Source: Haematococcus lacustris
Taxonomy: Eukaryota > Chlorophyta > Chlorophyceae > Chlamydomonadales > Haematococcaceae
Assembly: GCA_030144725.1 (NCBI GenBank)
Contig: JASKMD010000015.1
Location: 9,054,520-9,118,519 of the forward strand
Direction: 5' to 3'
Length of the DNA stretch: 64,000 bases
Positions 11,323 to 22,278 of this stretch are shown one piece after another. The notes under the pieces are model-generated. The model worked only from the letters and a program-made list of their open reading frames with translations, was not told the origin of the DNA and did no database searches. The position numbers were made by a program, and so were the translations under genes. Numbering within the stretch: position 1 is the first letter of the stretch; each line of letters opens with the position of its first letter.

Positions 11323-13695
11323 ATGCGCTCGCTTCTGCATGAGCTCACCTGCTCACCACGACCTTGGCTCAGCATCGGCTGGGGGTTGAGACCGGCTGTC
11401 CTCACGGTGACGGACCTGCCTTCGCGGACAGTCAGCGCGCCAGCACACGGTGTGCGGTGCAGCCTACTGGGCAGCGTATTCGTACCAGCAACCTAGCCAG
11501 GAGCAGGTGTCTTCATCAGTGATGCTATAAGTAAACACATCACATGAGACAGGCACAAACGATACACAACCCCTACATCTCTGCCTTGCAGCCCTGCGCC
11601 AGTTTGGCTTACCACCCCGACCCAAGCAGGACATGGGGGAGCTGACCATAGCTGTGGTAAAGCTGCCCTATCTTGACAACAGCAAAAAGGTGGAGCAGAC
11701 ATCACAGCTCCTGTGGTGCTCTGCAGACTGGGCCATGCAGCTGGAGACCAGCATAGCCCACATGACCGAGTACAAAAGCATTTCAGGGTTGAAGCTGCTG
11801 CAGGGCATGGCTGGGGAGCCTTGGTCAGGCACAGCTGGGAGCCCTCCTGCACCATTGGAGCAGATTGATGCTCGCCAGCTGAGCAAAGCAGCCTGGTCCC
11901 TGGGCAAGCTCAAGCCCCACCTCCCTGCTGCTGCTGTCACCTCAGCCTGCACAGCCCTTGCCCGCCACAGTGTCAGCAGTGAGGCCATGAAGAGGGGCAG
12001 CTGGCGTGAATGGAGCACTCTGCTGCATGGCCTGGCCACAGCTGGCATGCAGTGCAGCAGCAGTCCAGACCTGACCAGGCTGTGTGACCAGGCAGTGCAG
12101 CTGCTGCCTGTCACGCTGGCTTGGGGTGCTGCTAGTCAGAACATCAGCATGACACTGTGGGCCATGGCCAAGTCAGGCTACACAGGCAGTGCCCAGCCCC
12201 TGCTGCAGTCAGTCACATCTGCCATCAGCCAGGGTGTGGTCATGAGAGATGCTGTACCTCAAGCCTGGGCCAACCTGATCTGGGCTGCCAGCAAGCTGCC
12301 TGGCTGCAGGGAGGAGGCAAGGCAGCTGCTGAGCCTGTTTGTAGCCAGGGCACAAGCGCTGTATCCCTACCTGAAGGCTGTGGACACAAGCAACATCTTC
12401 TACTCAATGAGCCTGGTGCTGTGGCATGACAAGGAGTTATCAGAGGAATGTGCTATCAGAGGAATGAGCCAGGGCAAAGGCTGTGGTGGCGTACTTCAAT
12501 GGTCAACATGACCAATTTGCAGCCAGGGCACAGGCTGTGGTACCTGAACTTAATGCTCAAAACGTCAGCAACATCCTGTATGCCATGGGCCTTGTGCTGT
12601 GGCATGACAAGGAGGTCTACAGGCAGCTGGCTGAGAGGGCAGCACAGACACAACAGGTAGCCAATGGCCAAGACTGGGCTAATAGCCTGTATGGCCTGGC
12701 TCGCCTTGGCTACCTGGACAGCTCAGTGTGCAGCCTGGCAGCAGGGGTGGCCAAGGCAGACATGGCAGCCTTCACCACCCAAGCTATTGCCAACCTGCTA
12801 TATGCCAGGAGCATGTTCCTTGCCCTGTCCATCCACCAGGCAGTGTCATCAGGTCACAGCCAGCTGGCCAGTGAGCCGCAGCTGAACAGCATGGCAGCAG
12901 CACTGTGGAGGGAGTGCAGCAGGAGGGGACAGGGTGAGGAGCAGTGGGGCGAGGAGGGTTGTGTTCAGCTGCACACAGCCAGTCAGTGGCTGCATGCCTG
13001 CACTGGAGGCCAGATATCCCTGTCAGCGTCACCAGCATTACAAGAGCTGCTTGCCAAGGCAAGAACATGCAAGAATATTACCATTGTCAAGTTGCAAACA
13101 GTGTTGAAAAGCGACTGCAGCCAGTTGGTGCAAGCGCTGGCAGCTGCTGGTCATGATGATGTGCAGCAGGCAGTACTCAGCAAGGATGGCACCCACTGCA
13201 CTCAGCTGCAGGTGCTGAAGCCAGGGCTGACCCGGGGCATATCAGTGGAAGAGATCCCCAACTTCTTGCCTGATGGCAGCATGTCAGGGGTTGTGGCTCA
13301 TGCCAAGCTGCAGCACCTGACCCACTTTGATACAGGAGTTATGGTAAACAGGGGTGGTGGTGAACAAAGCAGTGTTTGACCAGCTGGCCAGTGACAGTGA
13401 GCGGGCAGCCTTCATGCGTGAGCAGGTGCGGGCCAGCCTGCCTGAGGCTGAGGCGTGGCGGCAGCTGCTGCAGGCAGGTGGTGGGCACTGTGCAGGCCAG
13501 GTGGAGGCGCCAGCTGCAGCCACACCAGCAGCTCAGCAGCAGCAGGCAGTCAGCGTGTCAGCTGGGCAGCAGGCAAGGCAGCAGGGCGCACTGCCCCTGC
13601 CAGCTGCCCAGGCCAAGAGTGCAGGCGCGCTCCCATCACAGCGGGCAGGCCAGGCACCAGGGCTGATGCCCCGCCCAGTACGGCCAAAGGTGTGA
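11323..13695 (+). pseudogene. OPR-like helical-repeat gene, copy B (two frameshifts)
   Basis: Exon 1 (11323-11449, phase 1) and exon 2 (from 11592) align with copies A and C, with a 36-base in-frame deletion in the leader exon. The frame breaks at about 12430-12490, where an extra scrambled helical-repeat segment is inserted and the first frame stops at 12509-12511. It breaks again at about 13335-13350, where a 16-base near-duplicate of GGGGTGGTGGTGAAC shifts frame and gives a stop at 13377-13379. Downstream of each break the protein continues in another frame to the family's usual end (RPVRPKV). No intron of realistic size restores the frame at either site that I can see. It is either a young pseudogene or a misassembled copy; an unusual intron is not fully excluded. 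Confidence 0.7.
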
Positions 13696-15403
13696 GTCAT
13701 GGGTAGTTGGTGGTGTAGTGAGTGGAGGTAGTAGGGGCAGTTGCAGCTGCGTGGCTGAGGTGCTGGTCTGGCCTGGACATGTATGTGGTTGTGCTGGGCT
13801 GAGTGTTGTGCCGCTGGCCTAGGCTAGAGAGGGAGGGGAGGAGGGCTGATCAGGGCAAGTCAGGGTAAGGTGTGGTGGCAGCTGCGACATCTAGGGCAGC
13901 TGGGTATGAGTGTGGGTATTAGTGTGACCTGGTGGCCAGGCTGGGTGTTGTAGGTGTTAGGTGTGATGCCCTGCACCGTGTGCAGCAGTCAGGCCAGCAG
14001 CCAGCCCCAGGTGGTGCCCCTGACTGCTGCCAAGGGCTCCTCCAGCCTGGCTGCTGCAGTGTGGCTGCACCACCAAGGCCAGGGCAGCAGCAAGGGTGGC
14101 AGGTGGGGCAGGGCAGTGCAGTGCTGGTCTGCGAGGAGGCCCTGGCAGGCTGGGCTGCAGGGGCTGAGGTGTGGTCTGGGGTGCAGGCTGCAGGGTTTGA
14201 GGCATGAGGCTGCTTACACCCTGCCTGGCTGCCTGCGGTCTGTGACTATGCGTGCTGCTGCTGCTGTGCTATGGGACAGCGGATGCAGCTAGGGGCTGCG
14301 GCTATGGGTATGATGTTGTTGGTGGGCTTGTCTCATGTAGGCAGGTGGCATGATGTCCTGGTCGTGCAGTGATGATGACTAATCTAGCTCAGCAGTACGA
14401 GTAGCAGCAGCAGTGCGAGTACACAAGCAACACAAGGCACAAGTGAGCCACTGTGGCTGACTGCCGCTGCACAGTTCATTGTACCAGTGCACATGGCAAT
14501 ACCATACTGGCAATGAGAGGACAGGTAACACATCTTCTTTGTAAGTGTAAGTTTGTTGTGAGTTTGACATGCAAAGCGGCATGCAAGCTCGACCTCTGCA
14601 GTGTCATGCAGCACAAGACCTGGTGCAACAAATGTGGTGTATTGACCACTTCCACAGCGGCCAGCATGTGTGTGCCACCGCCACTGCCTGTAACGGCAAG
14701 TGCAGCAGTCAGCCAGCCATTGCCAGGTGGGACCAGGTGTGTGTACAGCAACAGCTCATCAGCCCAGAGGTGGCATGTGTGTTGTGCCGCAGCAAGAGAC
14801 GCTGCGTGATGGTGTCACTGACCGCTGCCACAGTGCACCAAAGCCATGACACTAGAAGCTTCAAGGAGTTCCGCACTGGGGATAGAGCTGGCTCCTCTTT
14901 CTGTAGCTGCAGGCCCCCGGTAGGTCATGTAGCTGCACCCATGAACTACTGCCGTTGAGGGGTATGGTTTCCTTCCCACCCTCATCTTAGCCCTAGCCCT
15001 AACCCAGCGGTGCTGGAACCTGGAGCGAAAGCCAGTGCATCACGCTGCATCACAGTTATGCTCGACAGCCAAAGCCAGTGACGCAGCCCATGCCACAGGC
15101 GCCACATGGGAGGGGATGGCTGCTGGTCAGCTGACGATGGGAATGCATAGCAGTGCAGTAGCACAGGCCAGTAGTTGCAGGCGGATGGTCGTAAGTACAA
15201 GGAAAGGAGGTCAGTCAGACAGATGATCAGCAGGTCAGAGCATGGCACCTGGGGTGATTTCTGCAGAGCTTATCGCCCGTGCCGTCTCATGCACGTCTGG
15301 TGGCAAGCTGTGCTGCGACGAGGCAGTAATCTGTGAGATGGGTACACATGAATCTACTTCTTAGCGCCTGCCTCATTCCTGCTTCCCAACGCCGATTCCT
15401 GCC
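13696..15403. repeat. Spacer between OPR-like copies B and C
   Basis: This is another copy of the tandem-unit spacer: 13930-14150 is nearly identical to 6195-6410, and 14290-15370 follows 6570-7640. It includes short interstitial telomere-like runs (TTAGCCCTAGCCCTAACCC near 14989), which also occur at 7272. No separate gene is supported. Confidence 0.7.
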
Positions 15404-17646
15404 ATGCCCTCGCTCCTGCATGCGCTCAACTGCTCGCCACGACCTGGACATCGTATCGGCTGGGGTTTCCGTCCGGCTGTCTCCGTGCACAGTCCTGCGC
15501 CGCGTACTTGCCTCTTGCCCTGGCAGACCAACGTGCCATCGCGGACACTCAGCGCGCCAGCACACAGTGAGCGATGCAGCCTGCTGGCCCCACCGGCTGC
15601 CAGCATTCACCGGCTGCCAGCATTACGGGGCAGCACAGCAACTGCCAGCTACTGCCTATCACCCTTCTAGCTAGCGATACACAAGGTTAAGGACCTAACC
15701 CTTCTCTATTCCTTCAGCTATTCCCTCTTTGCCTTGCAGCCCAGCGCCAGTATGAGCCGCCACCCCGACCCAAGCAGGACCTGGAGGAGCTGGTGTCAGC
15801 GGTGGTGGAGGAGCTGCCCTTCCTCAGCCGCAGCAGCCAGGTGGAACAGACGTCACAGCTGCTGTGGTGCTTTGCAGACTGGGCCAGGCAGCCTGAGAAC
15901 AGCAGAGCCTGCATGACCGAGGCCCAGTGCAATGCAGTGATGAAACTGCTGAAGCACATGGCTGGGAAGGCTGGGGCTGGCACAGCTGAGAACCTTCCTG
16001 CACCATTGCAGCAATATGATGCTCGGCAGCTGAGCATGGCAGCCTGGTCCCTGGGCAAGCTCCAGCCTCACCTCCCTGCTGTCACTTCAGCCTGCACAGC
16101 CCTTGCCTACCACAGTGCCAGCAGTGAGGCCATGAAGAGGGGCAGCTGGCGTGACTGGAGCACTCTGCTGCATGGCCTGGCCACAGCTGGCATGCAATGC
16201 AGTGACAGCCCAGACCTGACCAGGCTGTGCGACCAGGCAGTGCAGCTGCTGCCTTACAAGCTGGCCAGGGGTGCTGCTGCCCAGGACATCAGCATGACAC
16301 TCTTGGCCATGGTCAAGTCAGGCTACACAGGCAGTGCCCAGCCCCTGCTGCAGTTAGTCATAGCCGCCATCAGCCAGGGTGGGGTCATGTGGGATGCTAA
16401 ACCTCAAGCCTGGGCCAACCTGATCTGGGCTACCAGCAAGCTGCCTGGCTGCAGGGAAGAGGCAAGGCAGCTGCTGAGCCTGTTTGCAGCCAGGGCACAG
16501 GCTGTGGTGCCTGGCTTGAAAGCTCAGGAGGTCGGCAACATCCTGTATGCCATGAGCTTAGCGATGTGGCATGACAAGGAGGTCTGCAGGCAGCTGGCTG
16601 AGCGGGCAGCACAGACACAACAAACACTGAATGAACAAAACATGGCTAACATCATGTATGCCTTGGCCCGCCTTGGCTACCTGGATGAATCAGTGCGCAG
16701 CCTGGCAGCAGCGGTGGCCAAGGCAAACTTGACAGCCTTTAAGCCTCAAGAGCTGACCAACCTTCTGTACGCCAGGAGCATGTTCCTTGCCCTGTCCATC
16801 CACCAGGCAGTGTCATCAGGTCACAGCCAGCTGGCCAGTGAGCCGCAGCTGAACAGCATGGCAGCAGCACTGTGGAGGGAGTGCAGCAGGAGGGGACAGG
16901 GAGAGGAGCTGTGGGGCGAGGAGAATCTCACTCAACTGTACACAGCCAGTCAGTGGCTGGACGCCTGCACGGGAGGCCAGTCATCTATGGCTGCTTTACC
17001 AGCATTGCATGTGCTTTTGGACAAGGCTGCAGCCTGTAAGCAGAGCATCATTGCCAAGCTACAGACGGTGCTAAAGAAAGACTGCAGCCAGCTGGTGCAA
17101 GCGCTGGCAGGTGCTGGTCATGTGGAGGTGCAGCAGGCAGTGATCAGCCAGGATAGCACACAATGTGCACAGCTCCTGGTGCAGGGGCCAGGGCTGACCC
17201 GGGGCATATCAGTGGACCAAAGCGCCATCTTCCTGCATGATGGCAGCATGTCAGGGGTGGTGGCTCATGCCAAGTTGCAGCACTTGCCCCATTTTGATGC
17301 AGTGGTTATGATTGACAGTCTGACCTTTGACCAGCTGGCCAGTGACAGTGAGCGGGCAGCCTTTATGCGTGAGCAGGTTCGTGCCAGCCTGATTGAGGCT
17401 GAGGCGTGGCGGCAGCTGCTGCAGGCAGAGGAGGGTCACTGTGCAGGCCAGGTGGAGGCACCAGCTGCAGCCCCACCAGCAGCTCAGCAGCAGCAGGCAG
17501 TCAGCGTGTCAGCTGGGCAGCAGGCAAGGCAGCAGGGCGCACTGCCCCTGCCAGCTGCCCAGGTCAAGAGTGCAGGCGCGCTCCCATCACAGCGGGCAGG
17601 CCAGGCACCAGGGCTGATGCCACGCCCAGTGCGGCCAAGGGTGTGA
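15404..17646 (+). CDS. OPR-like helical-repeat protein, copy C (intact)
   Basis: Two exons, 15404-15566 and 15740-17646 (689 residues), with the same phase-1 GTGAGC...TTGCAG intron as copy A. The leader (MPSLLHALNCSPRPGHRIGW) again looks like an organelle transit peptide. The body has the same helical-repeat series (DISMTLLAMVKSGY, AWANLIWATSKLPG, VGNILYAMS, MANIMYALARLGYLD, ELTNLLYARSMFLAL). Relative to A and D it carries a different version of the fourth repeat (LLSLFAARAQAVVPGLKAQ instead of LLDQFAIRGMRVVAYFNGQ) and a diverged C-terminal segment. It presumably acts on a different RNA or RNA site from copy A; that is inference. Confidence 0.75.
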
Positions 17647-18206
17647 GTCATGGGTAGATGGTGCAGTGGGTGGTATAGTGGGTGTAGGTAGTAGGGGCAG
17701 CTGCAGCTGGGTGGCTGAGGTGCTGGTCTGGCCTGGTCTAACAATAAGAAACTGTCCATCAGCCAGATGGCCTGAGCTAGGCCTTGGCCCCAGTGCAGCC
17801 AGCAGCCTGCACTAACAGTGCCGAACCCTTATAGGATAGCCCCTGGAGACCAGCACCTCATCTTGCCCAGCACTAGAGACCAGCACCTCATCTGTCAGCA
17901 GGCGCAGCTGAGGGTGGCATAAGCAGGCCAGGCAGGGGTTGGCGATGCTGCGGCAGCTCCGGCAATGGATGTGACACTCTGTGACGCTGGCCAGCAGGGG
18001 CCAGGAGACATGGCAGCTGCTGGAAGGAGCGACATGGGGTGTCAGGCAGGTCGGGGCCAGCTGTGTGTCTTGCTAGTGGTGCAGTGGAGCTTGACTAGCA
18101 CTGCCCAGCCACCTGATTGCTGACATATAGCCATCCTGGAAGAGGGTGCTCCTTGTTGTAGCTCACATTGTAGGTTAGTTTGTACACGTTTTGTACTGCA
18201 ATCATT

Positions 18207-18211
18207 TGTAA
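18207..18211 (+). terminator. TGTAA polyadenylation signal, copy C
   Basis: A TGTAA motif lies in the 3' flank of copy C, in the same relative position as the one at 22110-22114 after copy D. Conservation between the two flanks supports its use. Confidence 0.45.
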
Positions 18212-19189
18212 TGTCCCTTTTATTAATGCATTCGGTGCAGCCTCCATTTCGCAGGCACTTGACAAAGACGGGGTGCGACCACCACGGCATGCTGCTGCTG
18301 CTGTGCTGGTCTGGCCTGGGTTAGGCTGTGCTGGGCTGTACTAGGCTAGTTAGGCCTGTACCATGTATTCTTGTGCGTCAGCTGCAGTGACAAGCTGCAC
18401 ATGGGATTGCCACACTGGCAGTGAGAGGTCAGACGAGAAGCCTTCTGGTGAGTTTGACATGCAAAGTGGCATGCAAGCTCGACCCCGGCAGTGTCATGCA
18501 ACACGAGGCCAGTCGCAACAAATGTGTGACTTGACCACTTCCACATCAGCCAGCATGTGTTTGCCACCGCCACTGCCTGTAACGATCAGTGCAGCAGTCA
18601 GCCAGCCATTGCCAGGTGGGACCAGGTGTGGTGAACAGCAACAGCTCATCAGCCAAAAGGTGGCATGTGTTCTGTGCTGCAGCAAGAACCTGTGCATAGT
18701 GGTATCACTGACCGCTGCCACAGTACACCAAAAGCTATGCGACCAGCAGCTTGGCAAATGGCGGCGCTTCAGAGGAGTTTCATCGCACTCAATCTAGTAC
18801 TAGTAAAACACTTGTGCAGGGGGCTCTGAATGAGGCGTAATTAGCAGAGCAGGGCGGGCGTGAGGGATCGGGCTCAAGCTGCCAAGCAAAGTGACAAAGC
18901 AATGGCCTACACACCTTGTAGGGTTTTGCAGAGTGGCCAAATCATTAGTGCTCACGAAGGGTTCAAGCATCGCAGCAGCCTTGTAGCCGGCGTAGTTACA
19001 TCGGTTTGGCATCGGTTTGGCATGCCATGTGAAGTGTTTTTACTGCGGTCCCTTGGGCCGGGTTGGTCGCGGCGGTCCGGTGGATACAGCACACTGCACA
19101 GTAGTTAATGATACATGTTGCACCGCATAGCTGACACAGTCTTCTGTCCGGGGATGCCTCAGCAAAACAAATGCAGGAGGTGCAGCTAG

Positions 19190-19257
19190 GAAGCGCAGCC
19201 AGGAGGTGAAGCATGGAGCCTGTGTGATGGAGCGAAGGAGGACTGGAAGAGCCCGGA
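19190..19257 (-). repeat. Dispersed repeat fragment, inverted relative to 52605-52668
   Basis: Read on the minus strand, this segment closely matches the plus strand at about 52605-52668, sharing the core CTCCTTCGCTCCATCACACA and the flanks GGGCTCTTCCA and CAGGCTTCACCTC. Such a scattered match outside the tandem duplications suggests a transposon-derived family. It stops at the assembly gap. Confidence 0.6.
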
Positions 19258-19757
19258 NNNNNNNNNNNNNNNNNNNNNNNNNNNNNNNNNNNNNNNNNNN
19301 NNNNNNNNNNNNNNNNNNNNNNNNNNNNNNNNNNNNNNNNNNNNNNNNNNNNNNNNNNNNNNNNNNNNNNNNNNNNNNNNNNNNNNNNNNNNNNNNNNNN
19401 NNNNNNNNNNNNNNNNNNNNNNNNNNNNNNNNNNNNNNNNNNNNNNNNNNNNNNNNNNNNNNNNNNNNNNNNNNNNNNNNNNNNNNNNNNNNNNNNNNNN
19501 NNNNNNNNNNNNNNNNNNNNNNNNNNNNNNNNNNNNNNNNNNNNNNNNNNNNNNNNNNNNNNNNNNNNNNNNNNNNNNNNNNNNNNNNNNNNNNNNNNNN
19601 NNNNNNNNNNNNNNNNNNNNNNNNNNNNNNNNNNNNNNNNNNNNNNNNNNNNNNNNNNNNNNNNNNNNNNNNNNNNNNNNNNNNNNNNNNNNNNNNNNNN
19701 NNNNNNNNNNNNNNNNNNNNNNNNNNNNNNNNNNNNNNNNNNNNNNNNNNNNNNNNN
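19258..19757. other. Assembly gap, 500 N
   Basis: A run of exactly 500 N. The second gap in the window is the same length, so this is a placeholder of unknown real size. It removes the 5' part of OPR-like copy D. Confidence 0.98.
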
Positions 19758-21347
19758 CCCCACCTCCCTGCTGCCGCTGTCACCTCAGCCTGCACAGCCC
19801 TTGCCCGCCACAGTGCCAGCAGCAAGGCCATGAAGGAGGGCAGCTGGCGTGACTGGAGCAACCTGCTGCATGGCCTGGTCAAGGCTGGCATGCAGTGCAG
19901 CAGCAGCCCAGACATGACCTGGCTGTGCGACCAGGCAGTGCAGCTGCTGCCTGAAACGCTGGCTTGGGGTGCTGCTAGTCAGAACATCAGCATGACACTT
20001 TTAGCCATGGCCAAGTCAGGCTACACAGGCAGTGCACAGCCCCTGCTGCAGTCAGTCACAGCTGCCATCAGTCAGGGTGAGGTCATGAGGGATGCTAAAC
20101 CTCAAGCCTGGGCCAACCTGATTTGGGCTACCAGCAAGCTGCCTGACTGCAGGGAGGAGGCAAGGCAGCTGCTGGACCAGTTTGCTATCAGAGGAATGAG
20201 GGTGGTGGCTGACTGCAATGCTCAGAACTTGAGCAACATCATGTATGCAATAGGCATGTTGCTGTGGCATGACAAGGAGGTCTGCAGGCAGCTGGCTGAG
20301 CGGGCAGTACTGACTCAGCGAACAATGAAGAGCCAGGAGATGGCTAACAGCCTGTATGGCCTGGCCCGCCTTGGCTACCTGGACAGCTCAGTGCGCAGCC
20401 TGGCAGCAGGGGTGGCCAAGGCAGACCTGACAGCCTTCAAGCCTCAAGAGCTGGCCAACCTGCTGTATGCCAGGAGCATGTTCTTTGCCCTGTCCATCCT
20501 CCAGGCAGTGTCATCAGGTCACAGCCAGCTGGCCAGTGAGCCGCAGCTGAACAGCATGGCAGCAGCTCTGTGGAAGGAATGCAGCAGGAGGGGACAGGGT
20601 GAGGGGCAGTGGAGTGAGCTGGAATACAATCAATTGCACACAGCTAGTCAGTGGCTGCATGCCTGCACTGGAGGCCAGTCATCCCTGGCAGCATCACCAC
20701 AACTGCAACAGCTGGTTGCCAAGGCAGTAGCGAAGAAAATGAAAAGCACCATGAGAGGTCTGCATAGCGCTCTAGATAATAGTGATAACGATCAGTTGTT
20801 GCAAGCGCTGGCAGATTCTGGTCACGATAAGGTGCAGCAGGCAGCGCTCAGCCAGGACGGCACCTGCTTTGCCCAGCTGTTGGTTTTGAAGCCAGGGCTG
20901 ACCCGGGGCATATCAGTGACAGAGAGCTGCAACTTCTTGCCTGATGGCATCATGTCAGGGGTGGTGGCTCATGCCAAGCTGCATCAGCTGACCCACTTTG
21001 ATGCAGGGGTGGTGGTGAACAAAGCAGTCTTTTACCAGCTGGCCAGTGACAGTGAGCGGGCAGCCTTCATGCGTGAGCAGGTGCGGGCCAGCCTGCCTGA
21101 GGCTGAGGCGTGGCGGCAGCTGCTGCAGGCAGAAGGGGGACACTGTGCAGGCCAGGTGGAGGCACCAGCTGCAGCCCCACCAGCAGCTCAGCAGCAGCAG
21201 GCAGTCAGCGTGTCAGCTGGGCAGCAGGCAAGGCAGCAGGGCGCACTGCCCCTGCCAGCTGCCCAGGCCAAGAGTGCAGGCGCGCCATCACAGCGGGCAG
21301 GCCAGGCACCAGGGCTGATGCCCCGCCCAGTGCGGCCAAGGGTATGA
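19758..21347 (+). CDS. OPR-like helical-repeat protein, copy D (5' end lost in gap)
   Basis: An open frame runs from the gap edge to the TGA at 21345-21347, giving 529 visible residues. It begins inside the segment PHLPAAAVTSACTALARHS, which in copy A follows about 180 N-terminal residues, so roughly that much plus the leader exon is missing. The repeats are intact (NISMTLLAMAKSGY, AWANLIWATSKLPD, LSNIMYAIG, MANSLYGLARLGYLD). It shares with copy A the version LLDQFAIRGMRVVA of the fourth repeat. The segment before the tail (VAKKMKSTMRGLHSALDN) differs strongly from A-C. The tail ends RPVRPRV. Confidence 0.72.
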   Translation, partial: PHLPAAAVTSACTALARHSASSKAMKEGSWRDWSNLLHGLVKAGMQCSSSPDMTWLCDQAVQLLPETLAWGAASQNISMTLLAMAKSGYTGSAQPLLQSVTAAISQGEVMRDAKPQAWANLIWATSKLPDCREEARQLLDQFAIRGMRVVADCNAQNLSNIMYAIGMLLWHDKEVCRQLAERAVLTQRTMKSQEMANSLYGLARLGYLDSSVRSLAAGVAKADLTAFKPQELANLLYARSMFFALSILQAVSSGHSQLASEPQLNSMAAALWKECSRRGQGEGQWSELEYNQLHTASQWLHACTGGQSSLAASPQLQQLVAKAVAKKMKSTMRGLHSALDNSDNDQLLQALADSGHDKVQQAALSQDGTCFAQLLVLKPGLTRGISVTESCNFLPDGIMSGVVAHAKLHQLTHFDAGVVVNKAVFYQLASDSERAAFMREQVRASLPEAEAWRQLLQAEGGHCAGQVEAPAAAPPAAQQQQAVSVSAGQQARQQGALPLPAAQAKSAGAPSQRAGQAPGLMPRPVRPRV

Positions 21348-22109
21348 GTCAGGAGTAGGATGAGCAACAGGCATACTGGGTCTGGCGTCAGGACTGGCAT
21401 GGTGGCTGTAGCGACATGTGCCTGCCTGTCAGCCAGATGCCATGGCCAACACTTTGTGCCTGGGTCTGCAGCCAGCACCATGGCAGGAGGTGGCAATGGA
21501 TGTGAGGCGTTGCGACGCTGGCCAGCAGTACACCCATGTTTTCACATGTTCGGGGCAGCAGCAGGCAGCTGTTTGGTAGTCCCTGGTGCTCACTTGACAC
21601 TTGACACCCTGATGACTTGCCTCGAGGCTGCTTGATGACATCACTTATGACAGACCAGTACAGCAGTGGACAATGCAAGCATCCTCAGGCCGTGAAATGC
21701 ATAGCATAGCATCCTCAGGCCGTAAAATGTGGATGTGAGCTGTCTGCCCGTCCACCCGCCTGCTTGAGACCAGCCCCTGTGCAGCCAGCAGCCTGCCTGT
21801 CAATGCCCAGCCTATGTGCCCTAAGCCGCTTGAGTGCTGGCTGGTGCTGGCTGGCAACCCCTACCGCTACCGCTAGCAATTAGCACCTTCTGGCACCTGG
21901 CAGCGGTGCAGAGGGCTGATTGTGGTAACGATGTTGCGGCAGCTCAGCCAGTGAGGGTCGGCTGCGTGTTTCCCACTGGTGGTGCAAGGTGGGTTGTCTG
22001 GCCCCCCTGACCAGCAACCAAGGCTGTGTTTGGCATGAGCCAGCTATTGCTGACAAGTAGCCATCATGAATGAGGGTGCTCCTTGTCATGGGCTGTATTG
22101 TACACTTTT

Positions 22110-22114
22110 TGTAA
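22110..22114 (+). terminator. TGTAA polyadenylation signal, copy D
   Basis: A TGTAA motif about 760 bases past the copy D stop, in a flank homologous to that of copy C. Confidence 0.45.
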
Positions 22115-22273
22115 GCTGGCTTGTGTGTGATGTCCGATGATGCTTCACTGCTGCGTGCGTTGCAGCCCACAAGAAGCAAGCTCGTCTCAAAGACGGGTTG
22201 CGACCACCAAGGAATGGTGCTGTAGGGCTGCATCACAACTCACGGCATGTTGCACCAAAGCCACCCAGCCACA

Positions 22274-22278
22274 TTACA
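22274..22278 (-). terminator. Candidate TGTAA signal for the SBE gene
   Basis: TTACA on the plus strand reads TGTAA on the minus strand, about 735 bases beyond the SBE stop. It would place the ends of the two convergent transcripts within about 150 bases of each other. Confidence 0.35.

Larger units (their letters stand above)
17647..19257. other. Flank of copy C, partial spacer repeat and dispersed-element fragment
   Basis: About 17940-18290 resembles the 3' flank of copy D at 21890-22230. About 18360-18780 is a shortened copy of the array spacer. Sequence from about 18781 to the gap has no counterpart in the other units and ends in a dispersed repeat (19190-19257). No gene is supported, and no leader exon for copy D is visible. 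Confidence 0.6.

Noticed and set aside
19206..21347. A single 713-residue protein running through the gap
   Set aside because: The middle is 500 unknown bases of placeholder length; the sequence left of the gap is a dispersed repeat and not OPR-like coding sequence.
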